Source: a bacterium
Lineage (GTDB): Bacteria > Krumholzibacteriota > Krumholzibacteriia > LZORAL124-64-63
Assembly: GCA_016703265.1 (NCBI GenBank)
Contig: JADJCK010000007.1
Span: 62,001 to 126,000 of the forward strand
Reading direction: 5' to 3'
DNA: 64,000 nucleotides
Of the stretch, positions 18,607 through 27,214 are shown piece after piece. The notes below the pieces were generated by a model. The model was not told the origin of the DNA. It saw nothing but the letters and a program-made list of their open reading frames with translations, and made no database searches. The position numbers were made by a program, and so were the translations under genes. Within the stretch, counting starts at the first letter, position 1. The number at the start of each line of letters is the position of its first letter.

Positions 18607-19900
18607 TGCCCAACGCCAACACGATCTTGCGTCGCCTCGACGCGGCCGAAGTGACCGGCAGCGCTGCGGCCCTCATCTCGCCCGAGGTGTGCGAGGGCGC
18701 CGCGCGCATCGTCGAGGACGTGCGGCTAGGTGGCGATGCCGCCCTGCGTCGACTTGCCGCCCAACACGATGGCTGGACGGATAACCGGCCGCTGCTCTAC
18801 GACCGGCGGGCGCTAGACGTAGCGCTGGCTTCGTGTGCCCCCGATGTGCAGGCCCTGTTGCTGCGCGTGGCCGGCCGCATCCGCGCCTTTGCCGAGGCGC
18901 AGCGCCGCGCGCTGGATGATCTCTCGCTGGAGGTTCCCGGCGGCAGCGCCGGACACCGCGTGACGGCGCTGGCTGCGGCGGGATGCTATGCGCCCGGCGG
19001 CCGCCATCCGCTGCCTTCCTCCGTGCTGATGACGGCCGTCACCGCGCGTGCAGCCGGCGTGGCGACCGTGGTCGTCGCCTGCCCCCGTCCCGAACCCGTC
19101 GTGTTGGCGGCCGCGGCGGCGGCCGGCGCCGACTGCCTGCTGGCGGCCGGCGGCGCGCAGGCGATCGGCGCGCTGGCCTGGGGCACGGAATCGGTGCCGG
19201 CCTGCGAGGCCGTGGTGGGCCCGGGCAACATCTGGGTGACGGCGGCAAAACGCGCGGTCGAGGGCCGCGTGCGAACCGACGGCGCCGCCGGCCCGTCGGA
19301 GCTCGTGGTGGTGGCCGACGCCGGCGCCGAACCCGCCATCGTGGCCGCCGACCTGCTGGCGCAGGCCGAGCACGACCCTCGGCGCGGCCGGTTCTGGTGG
19401 CACTGGACGACGGCGTGATCGAGGCGGTGGAAACCGAGTTGGAAAAACAACTGGCGACCTTGCCGACGGCGGCGGTCGCGCGCGCCGCGCTGGCCGGCGG
19501 GTACGCCGTGCGCGCGGCGAGCCCGGCCGAAGCTGTGGCCCTGTGCAACCGCCTGGCCCCCGAGCACCTGCAATGGAACGCAGCCGATAGCCGGGTCACC
19601 GCCGGTCTCACAGCCTTCGGCGGCCTGTTCCTGGGCGCCGGCGCCGCCGAAGTGCTCGGGGATTATGGTGCCGGCCCCAATCACGTGCTGCCCACAGGCG
19701 GCGCGGCCCGTCTGCGCGGCGGGCTGTGGGTGGGCGATTTCCTAGCCGTGCGGACCTGGCTGCGGATCGATGACCTGGCGGCCGCCGCGACCCTGGCGGC
19801 CGACGCACGTGCCCTGGCGCGATTGGAAGGGTTGGAGGGGCACGCCCGTGCGGCGGACCGCCGCCTGGCCGTCGGCGAGGCAGGTTCGGCGGCCCGGTAG
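18606..19900 (+). CDS. hisD: Histidinol dehydrogenase (one frameshift)
   Basis: It performs the last two oxidations, histidinol to histidine. ATG 18606 overlaps the preceding stop; a GTG three bases earlier is an alternative. Conserved blocks are GGAQAIGALAWGTESVP, VGPGNIWVTAAKR, AGPSELVVVAD and LLAQAEHDP, then after the break LAPEHLQW and LGDYGAGPNHVLPTGG. The frame shifts at about 19376-19378 (gaccctcgg; one more C gives HDPSARPVLVALDDGV). Corrected length is about 431 residues. It is the last gene of the operon; no clear terminator follows before the dodecin gene. Confidence 0.92.
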
Positions 19901-20028
19901 TCGTCGGCAGGCGGGGTGACCCGGGACCAGTGGCAGGATCGCGCGAACCCGGCCACATTGGGATTCAGGGATCCCGCGATCGGATGGCGGGGATCGTGAC
20001 ACACCGTCGAAGCGAAGGGATGATTCAC

Positions 20029-20238
20029 ATGTCGGATCGGGTCTACAAGAAGATCGAGATCACCGGGACATCCGCAACCTCGATCGAGGATGCCGTGAAG
20101 AACGCTGTCGAACACGCAGCGAAGTCCGTTCGCAACATGCGCTGGTTCGAAGTTGTCGAAACACGCGGGCGTATAGACAACGACAAGGTGGCTGAGTGGC
20201 AGGTCACGCTGAAGATCGGCTTCGCGCTGGATGGGTAG
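20029..20238 (+). CDS. Dodecin, flavin-storage protein
   Basis: The 69-residue protein starts MSDRVYKKIEITGTSATSIE and contains AVKNAVEHAAKSVRNMRWFE and IDNDKVAEWQVTLKIGF, which is the complete dodecin fold with the conserved Trp that stacks flavin. Dodecins form hollow dodecamers that sequester FMN or riboflavin. ATG 20029 has GAAGGGA at 20014-20020; an in-frame ATG at 20020 would add three residues. It stands alone between hisD and a promoter at 20338. Confidence 0.93.
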   Translation: MSDRVYKKIEITGTSATSIEDAVKNAVEHAAKSVRNMRWFEVVETRGRIDNDKVAEWQVTLKIGFALDG

Positions 20239-20337
20239 AAGAAGCCAGCCCCCAGCCCGACAGTCGTCCGACGATTACCACTCGGAGAACCGCGTGGACG
20301 GTTTCACGGGCATTCCATGTCTGGACCGGCAACCCGC

Positions 20338-20366
20338 TTGACGATGCCGATCCCTGCCTGTAGAAT
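20338..20366 (+). promoter_or_regulatory. Sigma-70 promoter of the redoxin operon
   Basis: TTGACG at 20338-20343 and TAGAAT at 20361-20366 are separated by 17 bp, about 75 bp before the redoxin ATG at 20441. Confidence 0.65.
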
Positions 20367-20440
20367 GATGACGAAAACCATCCAGAATCTTCAATGACCG
20401 GGACCGACACCCAGTATTGAAAACCAGAGACGGAGCCGCC

Positions 20441-21256
20441 ATGCGCATCACCCGAGTGTTCCCCGCAGCAGGAGTGGTCCTGGCCCTGGTCACGCTGGTG
20501 GCCGGCAATGCCCGCGCCACCGGTCAGGTCGGCGAAGTCGCGGCCGGATTCACGCTCCAGAGCACGACCGGCCAGACCCACAGCCTTTCCGACTACGACG
20601 GCAAGGTCAAGTTCCTGTTCATGTTCGGCCATTCCTGAAGCAGCTGTCGGGCGGCGGGGCCGTCCACCCAGACCATGGCAGCCAGCTTCGCCGGTCCTTC
20701 GTTCCAGGCCCTGGGGCTGGAGATGTGGAGCGGCACCCTCGCGCAGACGAACGTCTTCCTCTCGGTCACCGGCATCACCTACCCTGCGTTGTACGGCGGC
20801 TCCACCGCCATCGGGAACAGCTACGCCACGGCGCAGGACGTGTTCTTCGTGGTCGGTGGCGACGGGATCATCAAGTTCCGCCGCAGCGGCTGGAATCTCG
20901 CCCAGACGAGTGCCGCTGTCAGTGCGGCGTTGGCGGACCTGACCTCGGACGTCCCGCCGCTGGCGCGCGACGGGTTCCTCCTGAAGCCGGGCTATCCGAA
21001 CCCGTTCAACCCGAGTATCAACCTTGCCTACCGGATCGACGGCAGCGGCGATCTGCCGGTGCGGTTGCGCGTCCTTGACGTGCAGGGCCGTGTGCTGCGG
21101 ACATTGGTCGACGAACGCCAGGGCGCGGACCAGGACTACACGATGGTCTGGGACGGCCGCGACGACGCGGGCCTGACCCTGGCCAGCGGCAGCTACCTGG
21201 TCGAGCTCGCGGTCGACGGCAAGAGCCAGTCGCGCTTCGTGACCCTGTTGAAATAG
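20441..21256 (+). CDS. Secreted redoxin with in-frame TGA at its UxxC site and FlgD-like tail; candidate selenoprotein
   Basis: ATG 20441 follows CGGAG and begins a signal peptide (MRITRVFPAAGVVLALVTLV...ARA). A TlpA/AhpC-type thioredoxin fold follows: AGFTLQSTTGQTHSLSDYDG and KVKFLFMFGHS, then TGA at 20636-20638, then SSCRAAGPSTQTMA in the same frame. The TGA therefore lies at position 1 of a CxxC (U-SS-C) active site. The adjacent TlpA gene aligns over AFTLESTTGE...FWATWCGPCK and has Cys at that point. The fold continues with FQALGLEMWSGTLAQTNVFL and DVFFVVGGDGIIKFRRSGW and ends in a FlgD-type tail (GYPNPFNPSINLAY...FVTLLK). Read through, it is 271 residues including Sec. Standard gene calling would give a 65-residue fragment plus a gene from 20675. 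A nonsense base error is the main alternative. Confidence 0.7.
20639..20671 (+). promoter_or_regulatory. Candidate bacterial SECIS hairpin
   Basis: Directly after the TGA, GGGCGG (20649-20654) pairs with CCGTCC (20660-20665), including one G-U pair, around the loop CGGGG (20655-20659). An outer CTG/CAG (20644-20646 and 20669-20671) closes it across a small internal loop. The loop begins 17 nt after the TGA and has G as its second base, which fits the published bacterial SECIS rules (16-37 nt spacing, G in the first two loop bases). GC-rich DNA folds easily, so this is supportive rather than decisive. Confidence 0.5.
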
Positions 21257-21264
21257 GAGAAGGC

Positions 21265-21855
21265 ATGATCGGGACCCGATCCGATGTCTCGTGCCGATGC
21301 CGCCTGCCATTGGTCCTGATCCTCCTGGCCGCGGCGTTGCCGTTCACGGGCGACGTCGCGGCTGCCGATCAGGACCAGGGTCCGGCGCCCGCTTTCACAC
21401 TCGAGAGCACCACCGGTGAACGCATGTCCCTGGCGGCGGCCCTGGAGCGCGGCCCGGTGATCGTCGATTTCTGGGCGACCTGGTGCGGCCCCTGTAAGCA
21501 ATCCCTTCCGGAGCTGCAGACGTTGCACGAGCGCTACGCCGCGCGGGGCCTGACGATCCTGGCGGTCAGCACGGATGAACCGCGCAACCGTCCGAAGATC
21601 TCCAGCACGGCGCGATCACTGGGCCTGACGTTTCCGATCCTGATCGACGCCGACAAGCGGGCCGCGCGACTCTACCGCGTGGAGTCCATCCCGATGACCT
21701 TCCTGATCGATCGCGAGGGCCGCATACAGGCCCTGCACCGGGGATTCCGTCGAGGCGATATCGAGATCCTGGAACAGGAGCTCCTGCCGCTGCTGGATGC
21801 GCCCGCTGCGCCGGCAGGGGCACCTGCCGCAACGCCGACGGAGCCAGTGAAGTGA
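21265..21855 (+). CDS. TlpA/ResA-type periplasmic thioredoxin
   Basis: The 196-residue protein starts 8 bp after the redoxin stop, behind AGGAGAAGG. A signal sequence (PLVLILLAAALPFTGDVAAA) is followed by a TlpA domain with FWATWCGPCKQSLPEL, LAVSTDEP and the cis-Pro segment VESIPMTFLIDREG. It should act as a periplasmic thiol reductant or haem/cytochrome-type disulfide reductase. A Pro/Ala-rich end (PAAPAGAPAATPTEPVK) follows the fold. Its first 20 mature residues closely match the upstream redoxin, so the two may be a duplicated pair. Its stop overlaps the GTG start of the next gene. Confidence 0.9.
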   Translation: MIGTRSDVSCRCRLPLVLILLAAALPFTGDVAAADQDQGPAPAFTLESTTGERMSLAAALERGPVIVDFWATWCGPCKQSLPELQTLHERYAARGLTILAVSTDEPRNRPKISSTARSLGLTFPILIDADKRAARLYRVESIPMTFLIDREGRIQALHRGFRRGDIEILEQELLPLLDAPAAPAGAPAATPTEPVK

Positions 21856-23471
21856 CGGCAACCGCGCGTCGCGCGCTGACCGTGGCCTGCCTGTCGTTGA
21901 CGTGGCTGGTGTGGCTGTCCGGCGCGGCTGCGCCCCGTGCCAGCGCCGAGGACGCCGCCGGGACGGTGCGCGCGGACAACCTGCTGCAGTGGCAGACGGG
22001 ACGTGACCCCACGGTCGAGGCCTCGGCTTCGGTCTCCATCTTCGACCAGTTCGACCTGGAATACAGCCGGGCCGCGCTGCGCGCAGGCCTGCGCTTCGAG
22101 AGCTTCCGGCCTTCCCGTGACGAGGGATTCGTGCCTGCCCGTTACGACGAACTGACGATGAAATTCGTCGAATGGGAAGCCGACGGCCTGCGACTGAACG
22201 TCGGCAACGGCTTTGCCACACTGGGGCGCGGCCTGATGTTCCGGGCCTTCGAGCTGCGTGGCGTGGTGCGGGACGCAACGTTCCCGCCGTCGCAATACGT
22301 GGACTCGCGAAGCCTGGACGGCGTGATCATCGAATTCGACAGGGGGCCGCTGTCGGCACTCGCGTTCGGTGGTGAGCCGGTGCGCTATCCCGACGCTCCG
22401 CCGGGCATCGCCGATCTTCCCCGCCGCGACGGCCACGTGGCCGGCGGGCACGCCGCGCTGGAGATCCATCCCTCACTGGTTCTCGGCGCGGGCTACCTGC
22501 GTGGCGAACGCCAGCTGGCGGGCGCGCAGCCGGAGCTCGACGAATACGCCTCGGCCGACCTGACGCTGAGGGCCGCCGAACTGGCGCCTGCGCTGGCGGC
22601 GGACCATGAACTCGATCTGCAGTTCTACGCCGAATACGCCGGCCGGTCTTGGAATCCGCTCAAGGACGGGCTGGAGACGGATGCGACCGCGCCCCACGCC
22701 CTGTACACCGCCGCGCAGCTCAACTACCGCCGCTGGGGCGCCAGTTTCGAGACCAAGGACTACGATGCTTTCGCCCTGGGCTGGAACGACCCGCCGAACC
22801 TGGTGCCGGAGATGTCGCAGCACCTGTTGAACCGCATGTCGCACTTCCTGCTCGCCGACAAGGAGGACGGCCACCAGTTGTCCGTTATCGGCGCCCTGCC
22901 CGGAGAACATGCGCTGCAGTTCGATGCGGCCCGGGCTCACAACGAGATCAACGGGCTGCGGCACTACCGGCTCGACGCACTCACCCTGGGCGGGGACCCG
23001 CTCCGCCCGCTGCACTGGGAAGTCTTCGCGGCCACGGGCAGCGATGAAGTCGAGGGCATTACCGACCATCGGACGGGTGGCATTTCCCTGCGGCGCGATC
23101 TGGGCGACGGCCTGTCGATCCGGGTGGCTGCCGAATACCAGCGCGCCGAACGCACCGCCTTTGACGTCGCCTCGACGTTCGACAACGCCTTCCTCGGCCT
23201 GGGTGTCGACCGGGCGGGCCTGGGCACCCTAGCGCTGCAGGCCGAGTATTCCGACGATCCCGACGAGCAGGATGATCCCCTCACCCCGGAAGTCATCGAG
23301 ACGAAGCCCAGACGGTGGTTGGGCCTGGTTGTCAGCGCGCCTGTGAGCCGGTACCACGAGGCCACGCTTTTCGTCGGCACCCGTCGTGGGGGTACTGCCT
23401 GCACTTCGGGCACCTGCTACCTTGTCCCGGACTTCGAGGGGGCTGAACTGAGGCTTATCAGCCGCTTCTAG
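21852..23471 (+). CDS. Outer-membrane barrel protein, DUF6029-like
   Basis: It starts with GTG 21852 inside the stop of the TlpA gene and has a signal peptide (ALTVACLSLTWLVWLSGAAA...ASAED). The 539 residues are mostly alternating amphipathic strands, with NGFATLGRGLMFRAFELRGV and a C-terminus ending in an aromatic (ELRLISRF), typical of beta-barrels inserted by the BAM machinery. The N-terminal pattern resembles the DUF6029 proteins of Bacteroidetes-type genomes. Being last in an operon with two redoxins suggests a porin or receptor served by them, but function is unknown. Confidence 0.65.
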   Translation: MTATARRALTVACLSLTWLVWLSGAAAPRASAEDAAGTVRADNLLQWQTGRDPTVEASASVSIFDQFDLEYSRAALRAGLRFESFRPSRDEGFVPARYDELTMKFVEWEADGLRLNVGNGFATLGRGLMFRAFELRGVVRDATFPPSQYVDSRSLDGVIIEFDRGPLSALAFGGEPVRYPDAPPGIADLPRRDGHVAGGHAALEIHPSLVLGAGYLRGERQLAGAQPELDEYASADLTLRAAELAPALAADHELDLQFYAEYAGRSWNPLKDGLETDATAPHALYTAAQLNYRRWGASFETKDYDAFALGWNDPPNLVPEMSQHLLNRMSHFLLADKEDGHQLSVIGALPGEHALQFDAARAHNEINGLRHYRLDALTLGGDPLRPLHWEVFAATGSDEVEGITDHRTGGISLRRDLGDGLSIRVAAEYQRAERTAFDVASTFDNAFLGLGVDRAGLGTLALQAEYSDDPDEQDDPLTPEVIETKPRRWLGLVVSAPVSRYHEATLFVGTRRGGTACTSGTCYLVPDFEGAELRLISRF

Positions 23472-23666
23472 CGCCGTCCGTCTGTTGTCTCCATGCCGCC
23501 AGTGAACGGGAGGGCAGAGGCCCCTGGCCGGTTCCCGGGGCTGCGAGGCCGGCAATCCGTCATTTCAGAATGTCTTATACTTTCGACCGCTGGTGCGCGT
23601 ACATTGGGGTGGTGCCATCGCGAGAAGCCCTGGCGCCGTCTTGTGAAGCCCGGGGGTTCGCTCGCC

Positions 23667-23924
23667 ATGGAAAGATACAAGGTCTACTGCTTCAATCATG
23701 CTGTCATGCCGCTGGCTGCCGAACGTCGTCAATCGGGCAGCCGACTGCGGCGGTTCCGCTATGCGGCACAGGCGTGCGCCTACGCCTACACGGAGAAGTC
23801 GCACTGGAATCGCGTCGTGGTCACGGACGAGGTGACGGACAAGGTCGTTGCGAGCTACCTTGCCGGCGAGATGGAATCCGGATCGCCGGCGAATGCGGAT
23901 GCGGACACGCCCGAGGAAAACTAG
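23667..23924 (+). CDS. Small hypothetical protein
   Basis: This 85-residue frame begins MERYKVYCFNHAVMPLAAER and has a basic, aromatic middle (RFRYAAQACAYAYTEKSHWN) and an acidic end (ANADADTPEEN). A -10-like TATACT lies at 23576-23581. No signal peptide or known family is evident. An upstream in-frame start at 23493 would add unconvincing sequence. It is convergent with the TonB-receptor gene, 27 bp apart. Confidence 0.5.
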   Translation: MERYKVYCFNHAVMPLAAERRQSGSRLRRFRYAAQACAYAYTEKSHWNRVVVTDEVTDKVVASYLAGEMESGSPANADADTPEEN

Positions 23925-23951
23925 ACGCTCCGACCAGTTCTGCACGTTCCC

Positions 23952-25955
23952 TCACCGCACCCGCATCTGCACCCGCAGCGTGCGCCCCGGCTGTGGCAGC
24001 CCGATCAGGTCCTGGCTGACCACATCGCCCACGTTCTCCAGCGCGACAATGGTCTCGACATGGCGTGACCACGTGCGCATGGCGCCCAGGTCGAGGCGGA
24101 CCGAGGGGGCAAGGCGGCTGTCGTCACCGCTGGTCGGGTCGACGGCGAACTGCTCGCCGGTCCAACGTGCGTCGAGCCGCGTCGACCAGCTGTGTGACAG
24201 GTCGGCCCGCAGGCCGAGTCCACCCGCGATCTCCGGCAGGTTTTCCGGACGCTGTGCAGAGCCGTCCTCCGTGTCCGTGAGTTCCACCGACTGCAGTGTC
24301 AGGTGCGCCGTGGCCGAGAGGCGGTGCCAGCTGTGTGATCCCGTCAGCTCGAGGCCGGTCGAGCGCAGTTCGTTGCGATTCACGCGCTGGAAGCGGCGAT
24401 CGGGCTCCGGCAGGCGGATGCGCACGACCGCATCGCGCAGCAGGTTGTGGAAGACGACAGCCTGGATCTCGCCACGGCCGGCGCGCGCCGTGATGCCCGC
24501 CTCCCAGGCGACCAGGTTCTCTGCACGCAGGTCCGGGTTCGGCGCGAACCGGTTCAGCGCGCCGGAGTAGAGTTCGCGCAGCGACGGGAACCGGCTGCGG
24601 CGGCTGACGCCCGCGTGGATCTGCGTGGTGCCGTCGTCCAGCCCGCCGGTCAGGCCCAGGCGCCCGCCCCAGCTGTCGAGACGACCCAGCGACTCCTTGC
24701 CGCCGCTCTCCGGCGTCTCGGCGGCATCCCAGGCGGCGCCCGCCGCCACGCGCAGGAAGCGCGCCTTCGCGCCGGGATCGACCAGCCGCAATACGGTCTC
24801 GCCGCCCAGGCTCCACAGGCGCTGGCGATAGCGGGAGTCGCCCTCGGGCAACGATTCGTCGTGCTTGATGTCCGCGACGGTGAACGCGCCGCGCAGTTCG
24901 GCGGCGCCGCCCAGCGACTGGTCGCCCAGCAGCCTGAGCGTGAGCGTGCGGTCGCGACCGTTCTCGAAGCCGGCCACGCTGTCGTAGGCCGCCGACGTGT
25001 AGGCGTCGATATTCGTCCTGCCGGCGTCGAATCCCAGGCTGACTTCGAGGTCGCCGCGCCCGCCGAAGGGCGAGGTGCGGTCGCCGGTTCCTGCCGAGGC
25101 CACGGTGAGCGCGCGCGACACGCGCGGGTACCGCCAGAACCGCGCGTCGGCATCCGGCAGCCCCAGTTCGGCGGCGATGCCGCGCTTGCCGCTCATGCCC
25201 AGGCCCGCGAACGAGATCCAGGCGCCGTCGTCGCGCGCGTAACGCAGGGAGACGAAGCCGTCGGCCAGCCGCGCGTCGGTGTTCAGGCGCAGTCCTTCAT
25301 CGGCGCCCGGTCGCTCGACAATGCCGCGGGCCAGTGCCTGGCCTGGCGAATCGCGGTAGCCCAGGCCTGCGCGCAGCACGCCGCGGCCGCCGCGCGCCGT
25401 GAACGGAACCGTGACGTCCGCGGCGCCGGCCAGTGCGCCGCCATGATCGACCTCCAGGCCTGCAGCATGCGAACCGGAATCCGGCAACTGCGTCGCGCTG
25501 CCGACGCGCACGTCGATCACGCCGCCCAGCACGTTGGGGCCGTGGAGCATCGACGAAAGTCCGCGCACATAGCCCAGTTCCTGCGGGGCCGAGGAGGGGA
25601 TCACCGACGCGTCGATGCGTGAGTCCCAGGCCAGGGTGATGGGCACACCATCGACGAGCACGGCCACCTGACGCGAATCCGAGCCGCGCGCGGAGATCTC
25701 GGACTCGCCGCGCGAGTTCGTGCGAACATGCAGGTGAGGCAGTTCGCGGAAGACTTCGGCGAGGGTGGGAGCCGCCGGCAACGCCAGGGAGTCGGGCTGC
25801 ACCTCGACCGCGGCAACACCGCCCGCCGTGGTCACCGGGCGCACCCCGATCACGACGATTTCGGGGACCACGAACACCGGCCGGTCCAGTGCCGCCGCCG
25901 AGGCCGGCAGCGTCGACAGGGCGACGCAGCAGATGAACCGGATTGTCGTGCGCAT
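23952..25955 (-). CDS. TonB-dependent outer-membrane receptor
   Basis: The 667-residue protein has a signal peptide (MRTTIRFICCVALSTLPASA), then a TonB-box-like EIVVIGVRP. A plug domain follows (LAEVFRELPHLHVRTNSRG, ISARGSDSRQVAVLVDGVPI, GPNVLGGVIDVRVG). A barrel of about 22 predicted strands ends in LRVQMRVR. It imports a scarce ligand such as a siderophore, cobalamin or metal complex with TonB energy. Nothing adjacent identifies the ligand, and no riboswitch is visible upstream. The layout is BtuB-like in size. Confidence 0.88.
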   Translation of the reverse strand: MRTTIRFICCVALSTLPASAAALDRPVFVVPEIVVIGVRPVTTAGGVAAVEVQPDSLALPAAPTLAEVFRELPHLHVRTNSRGESEISARGSDSRQVAVLVDGVPITLAWDSRIDASVIPSSAPQELGYVRGLSSMLHGPNVLGGVIDVRVGSATQLPDSGSHAAGLEVDHGGALAGAADVTVPFTARGGRGVLRAGLGYRDSPGQALARGIVERPGADEGLRLNTDARLADGFVSLRYARDDGAWISFAGLGMSGKRGIAAELGLPDADARFWRYPRVSRALTVASAGTGDRTSPFGGRGDLEVSLGFDAGRTNIDAYTSAAYDSVAGFENGRDRTLTLRLLGDQSLGGAAELRGAFTVADIKHDESLPEGDSRYRQRLWSLGGETVLRLVDPGAKARFLRVAAGAAWDAAETPESGGKESLGRLDSWGGRLGLTGGLDDGTTQIHAGVSRRSRFPSLRELYSGALNRFAPNPDLRAENLVAWEAGITARAGRGEIQAVVFHNLLRDAVVRIRLPEPDRRFQRVNRNELRSTGLELTGSHSWHRLSATAHLTLQSVELTDTEDGSAQRPENLPEIAGGLGLRADLSHSWSTRLDARWTGEQFAVDPTSGDDSRLAPSVRLDLGAMRTWSRHVETIVALENVGDVVSQDLIGLPQPGRTLRVQMRVR

Positions 25956-26366
25956 TCTCGGCCCTTCCGGGGGAGTGGTTTGGCTCGCTGCAGTGGCACC
26001 GATGCCGATAGTGGCATCTGGCCTCCGCGATCGTCAATGGGGGTGCGGGAACGGTCGCTGCCGCGATTTCCACCGTTTTCGTGGTTGCGGACCGCGACGG
26101 CGCCTGACGCGAACCAGTGTTTACTTAACATCTTGCAATAAATGCATTTACAATATAGTAAGGTCTGCTTTTGACGCCACGATCGAACTATCTCCCGGCC
26201 TGGGAGAAAATTTGCAGTCACGACGCCCATTTTGGACTTGATTCGGAAACCGAACATAGTCTAGAATGGTGTCTGGGGACGATCCGCCGCGGGCCTTGCC
26301 GAGCGACGGTGAGAACCCGCAGTTCTCGATGTGTTCGCTCCCGTCCCGTAACGAAAGGCCTCAAAC
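25956..26366. promoter_or_regulatory. Divergent, partly AT-rich regulatory region
   Basis: This 411-bp spacer lies between the TonB-receptor gene (minus) and a secreted-protein gene (plus). Its centre (26115-26165) is the AT-richest DNA nearby and holds a perfect 12-bp palindrome, TAAATGCATTTA, at 26139-26150, a possible operator. TTGTAA-N17-TGTTAA on the minus strand is a weak promoter candidate for the receptor gene. I looked for a cobalamin riboswitch and found only an isolated GCCACTG, without the rest of its conserved core. Confidence 0.4.
26238..26267 (+). promoter_or_regulatory. Promoter candidate for the 26367 gene
   Basis: TTGATT at 26238-26243 and TAGAAT at 26262-26267 are separated by 18 bp. 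A leader of about 95 nt follows before ATG 26367. Confidence 0.5.
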
Positions 26367-27020
26367 ATGCGCCACAGTGCTAAAGCAATCATCGCCCTGG
26401 TGATCTGCGCCCTGTTCGCCGGCAGCGCCTTCGCCGCCGATGTCACCGTCGACCCCACCAAGATCACCAACGCCTACATGAACGTGTGGGACCTCAGCAA
26501 CGTCTACCAGTTCGGCGGCGTCTGGGGCTTCGCGGACCTGGTGGCCTCGTACTCCGGCTCGAACCTGACGCTGAGCCCGAACTCGATCAACGATCCCAAC
26601 CCGTACTGGTACCTGCCCGGCGGCGGCCCCGGCAGCGTGGGTCAGAAGATCATGTACGCCGACTCGTACGCCCAGGTGGACGACGGCTCGCTGGCCGGCC
26701 AGACCCTGAACTTCACCGGCACCGTGCTGACCAGCTCGCTGACCTCGGCCCACGTCGCCAAGGCTTTCATCCGCGACTTCGCGCCGGACTTCTCGTCGGT
26801 CGTCGAGACGATGGTCAACCTGCCGTCGTCGGGCGCCTTCAACGTTTCGCAGGTCCTGATCAACGATCCTGCCCGTCACGTGCAGTATGGCTTCGAAATG
26901 GTCGGCGTCTGCGTGTGGATCACCGATGTGGCGCCGTACGGCAACATCGTGATCGCGCCGTACCTGCCGGTCTCCGTCGAGGACGCCAGCTTCGGCGACG
27001 TCAAGGCCCTGTTCCGCTAG
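26367..27020 (+). CDS. Secreted hypothetical protein
   Basis: ATG 26367 follows GAAAGG. The signal peptide is MRHSAKAIIALVICALFAGS, cleaved after AFA. The 195-residue mature part is rich in Asn, Tyr, Ser and Gly (NPYWYLPGGGPGSVGQKIMY) and looks all-beta. It has no Cys pair, lipobox, anchor or FlgD tail. No family is recognised. It is monocistronic, with its own promoter and terminator. Confidence 0.7.
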   Translation: MRHSAKAIIALVICALFAGSAFAADVTVDPTKITNAYMNVWDLSNVYQFGGVWGFADLVASYSGSNLTLSPNSINDPNPYWYLPGGGPGSVGQKIMYADSYAQVDDGSLAGQTLNFTGTVLTSSLTSAHVAKAFIRDFAPDFSSVVETMVNLPSSGAFNVSQVLINDPARHVQYGFEMVGVCVWITDVAPYGNIVIAPYLPVSVEDASFGDVKALFR

Positions 27021-27063
27021 TTCGCGGCGCTTCCGGCGACGGAAGCAGCCTGCGATGATTGAG

Positions 27064-27105
27064 GCCGATGCCCCGTTGCCGAAAGGTGGCGGGGCTTCGG
27101 CTTTG
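27064..27105 (+). terminator. Rho-independent terminator
   Basis: GCCGATGCCCCG (27064-27075) pairs with CGGGGCTTCGGC (27090-27101) with a single mismatch and is followed by TTTG. It ends the 26367 transcript. Confidence 0.75.
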
Positions 27106-27214
27106 TCATCGGCGGCCGCGTGTGGCAGAATCGACGCGCCGGGCCGGAAACGGTGAACGACGCATTCCCGCAGCGAACCGCAATCCGGACGTGGCTGGAA
27201 CGGGCTGACACGTC

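Noticed and set aside
25956..26115. Cobalamin riboswitch upstream of the TonB receptor
   Set aside because: An isolated GCCACTG occurs on the minus strand, but the surrounding conserved core and pairing elements are missing.
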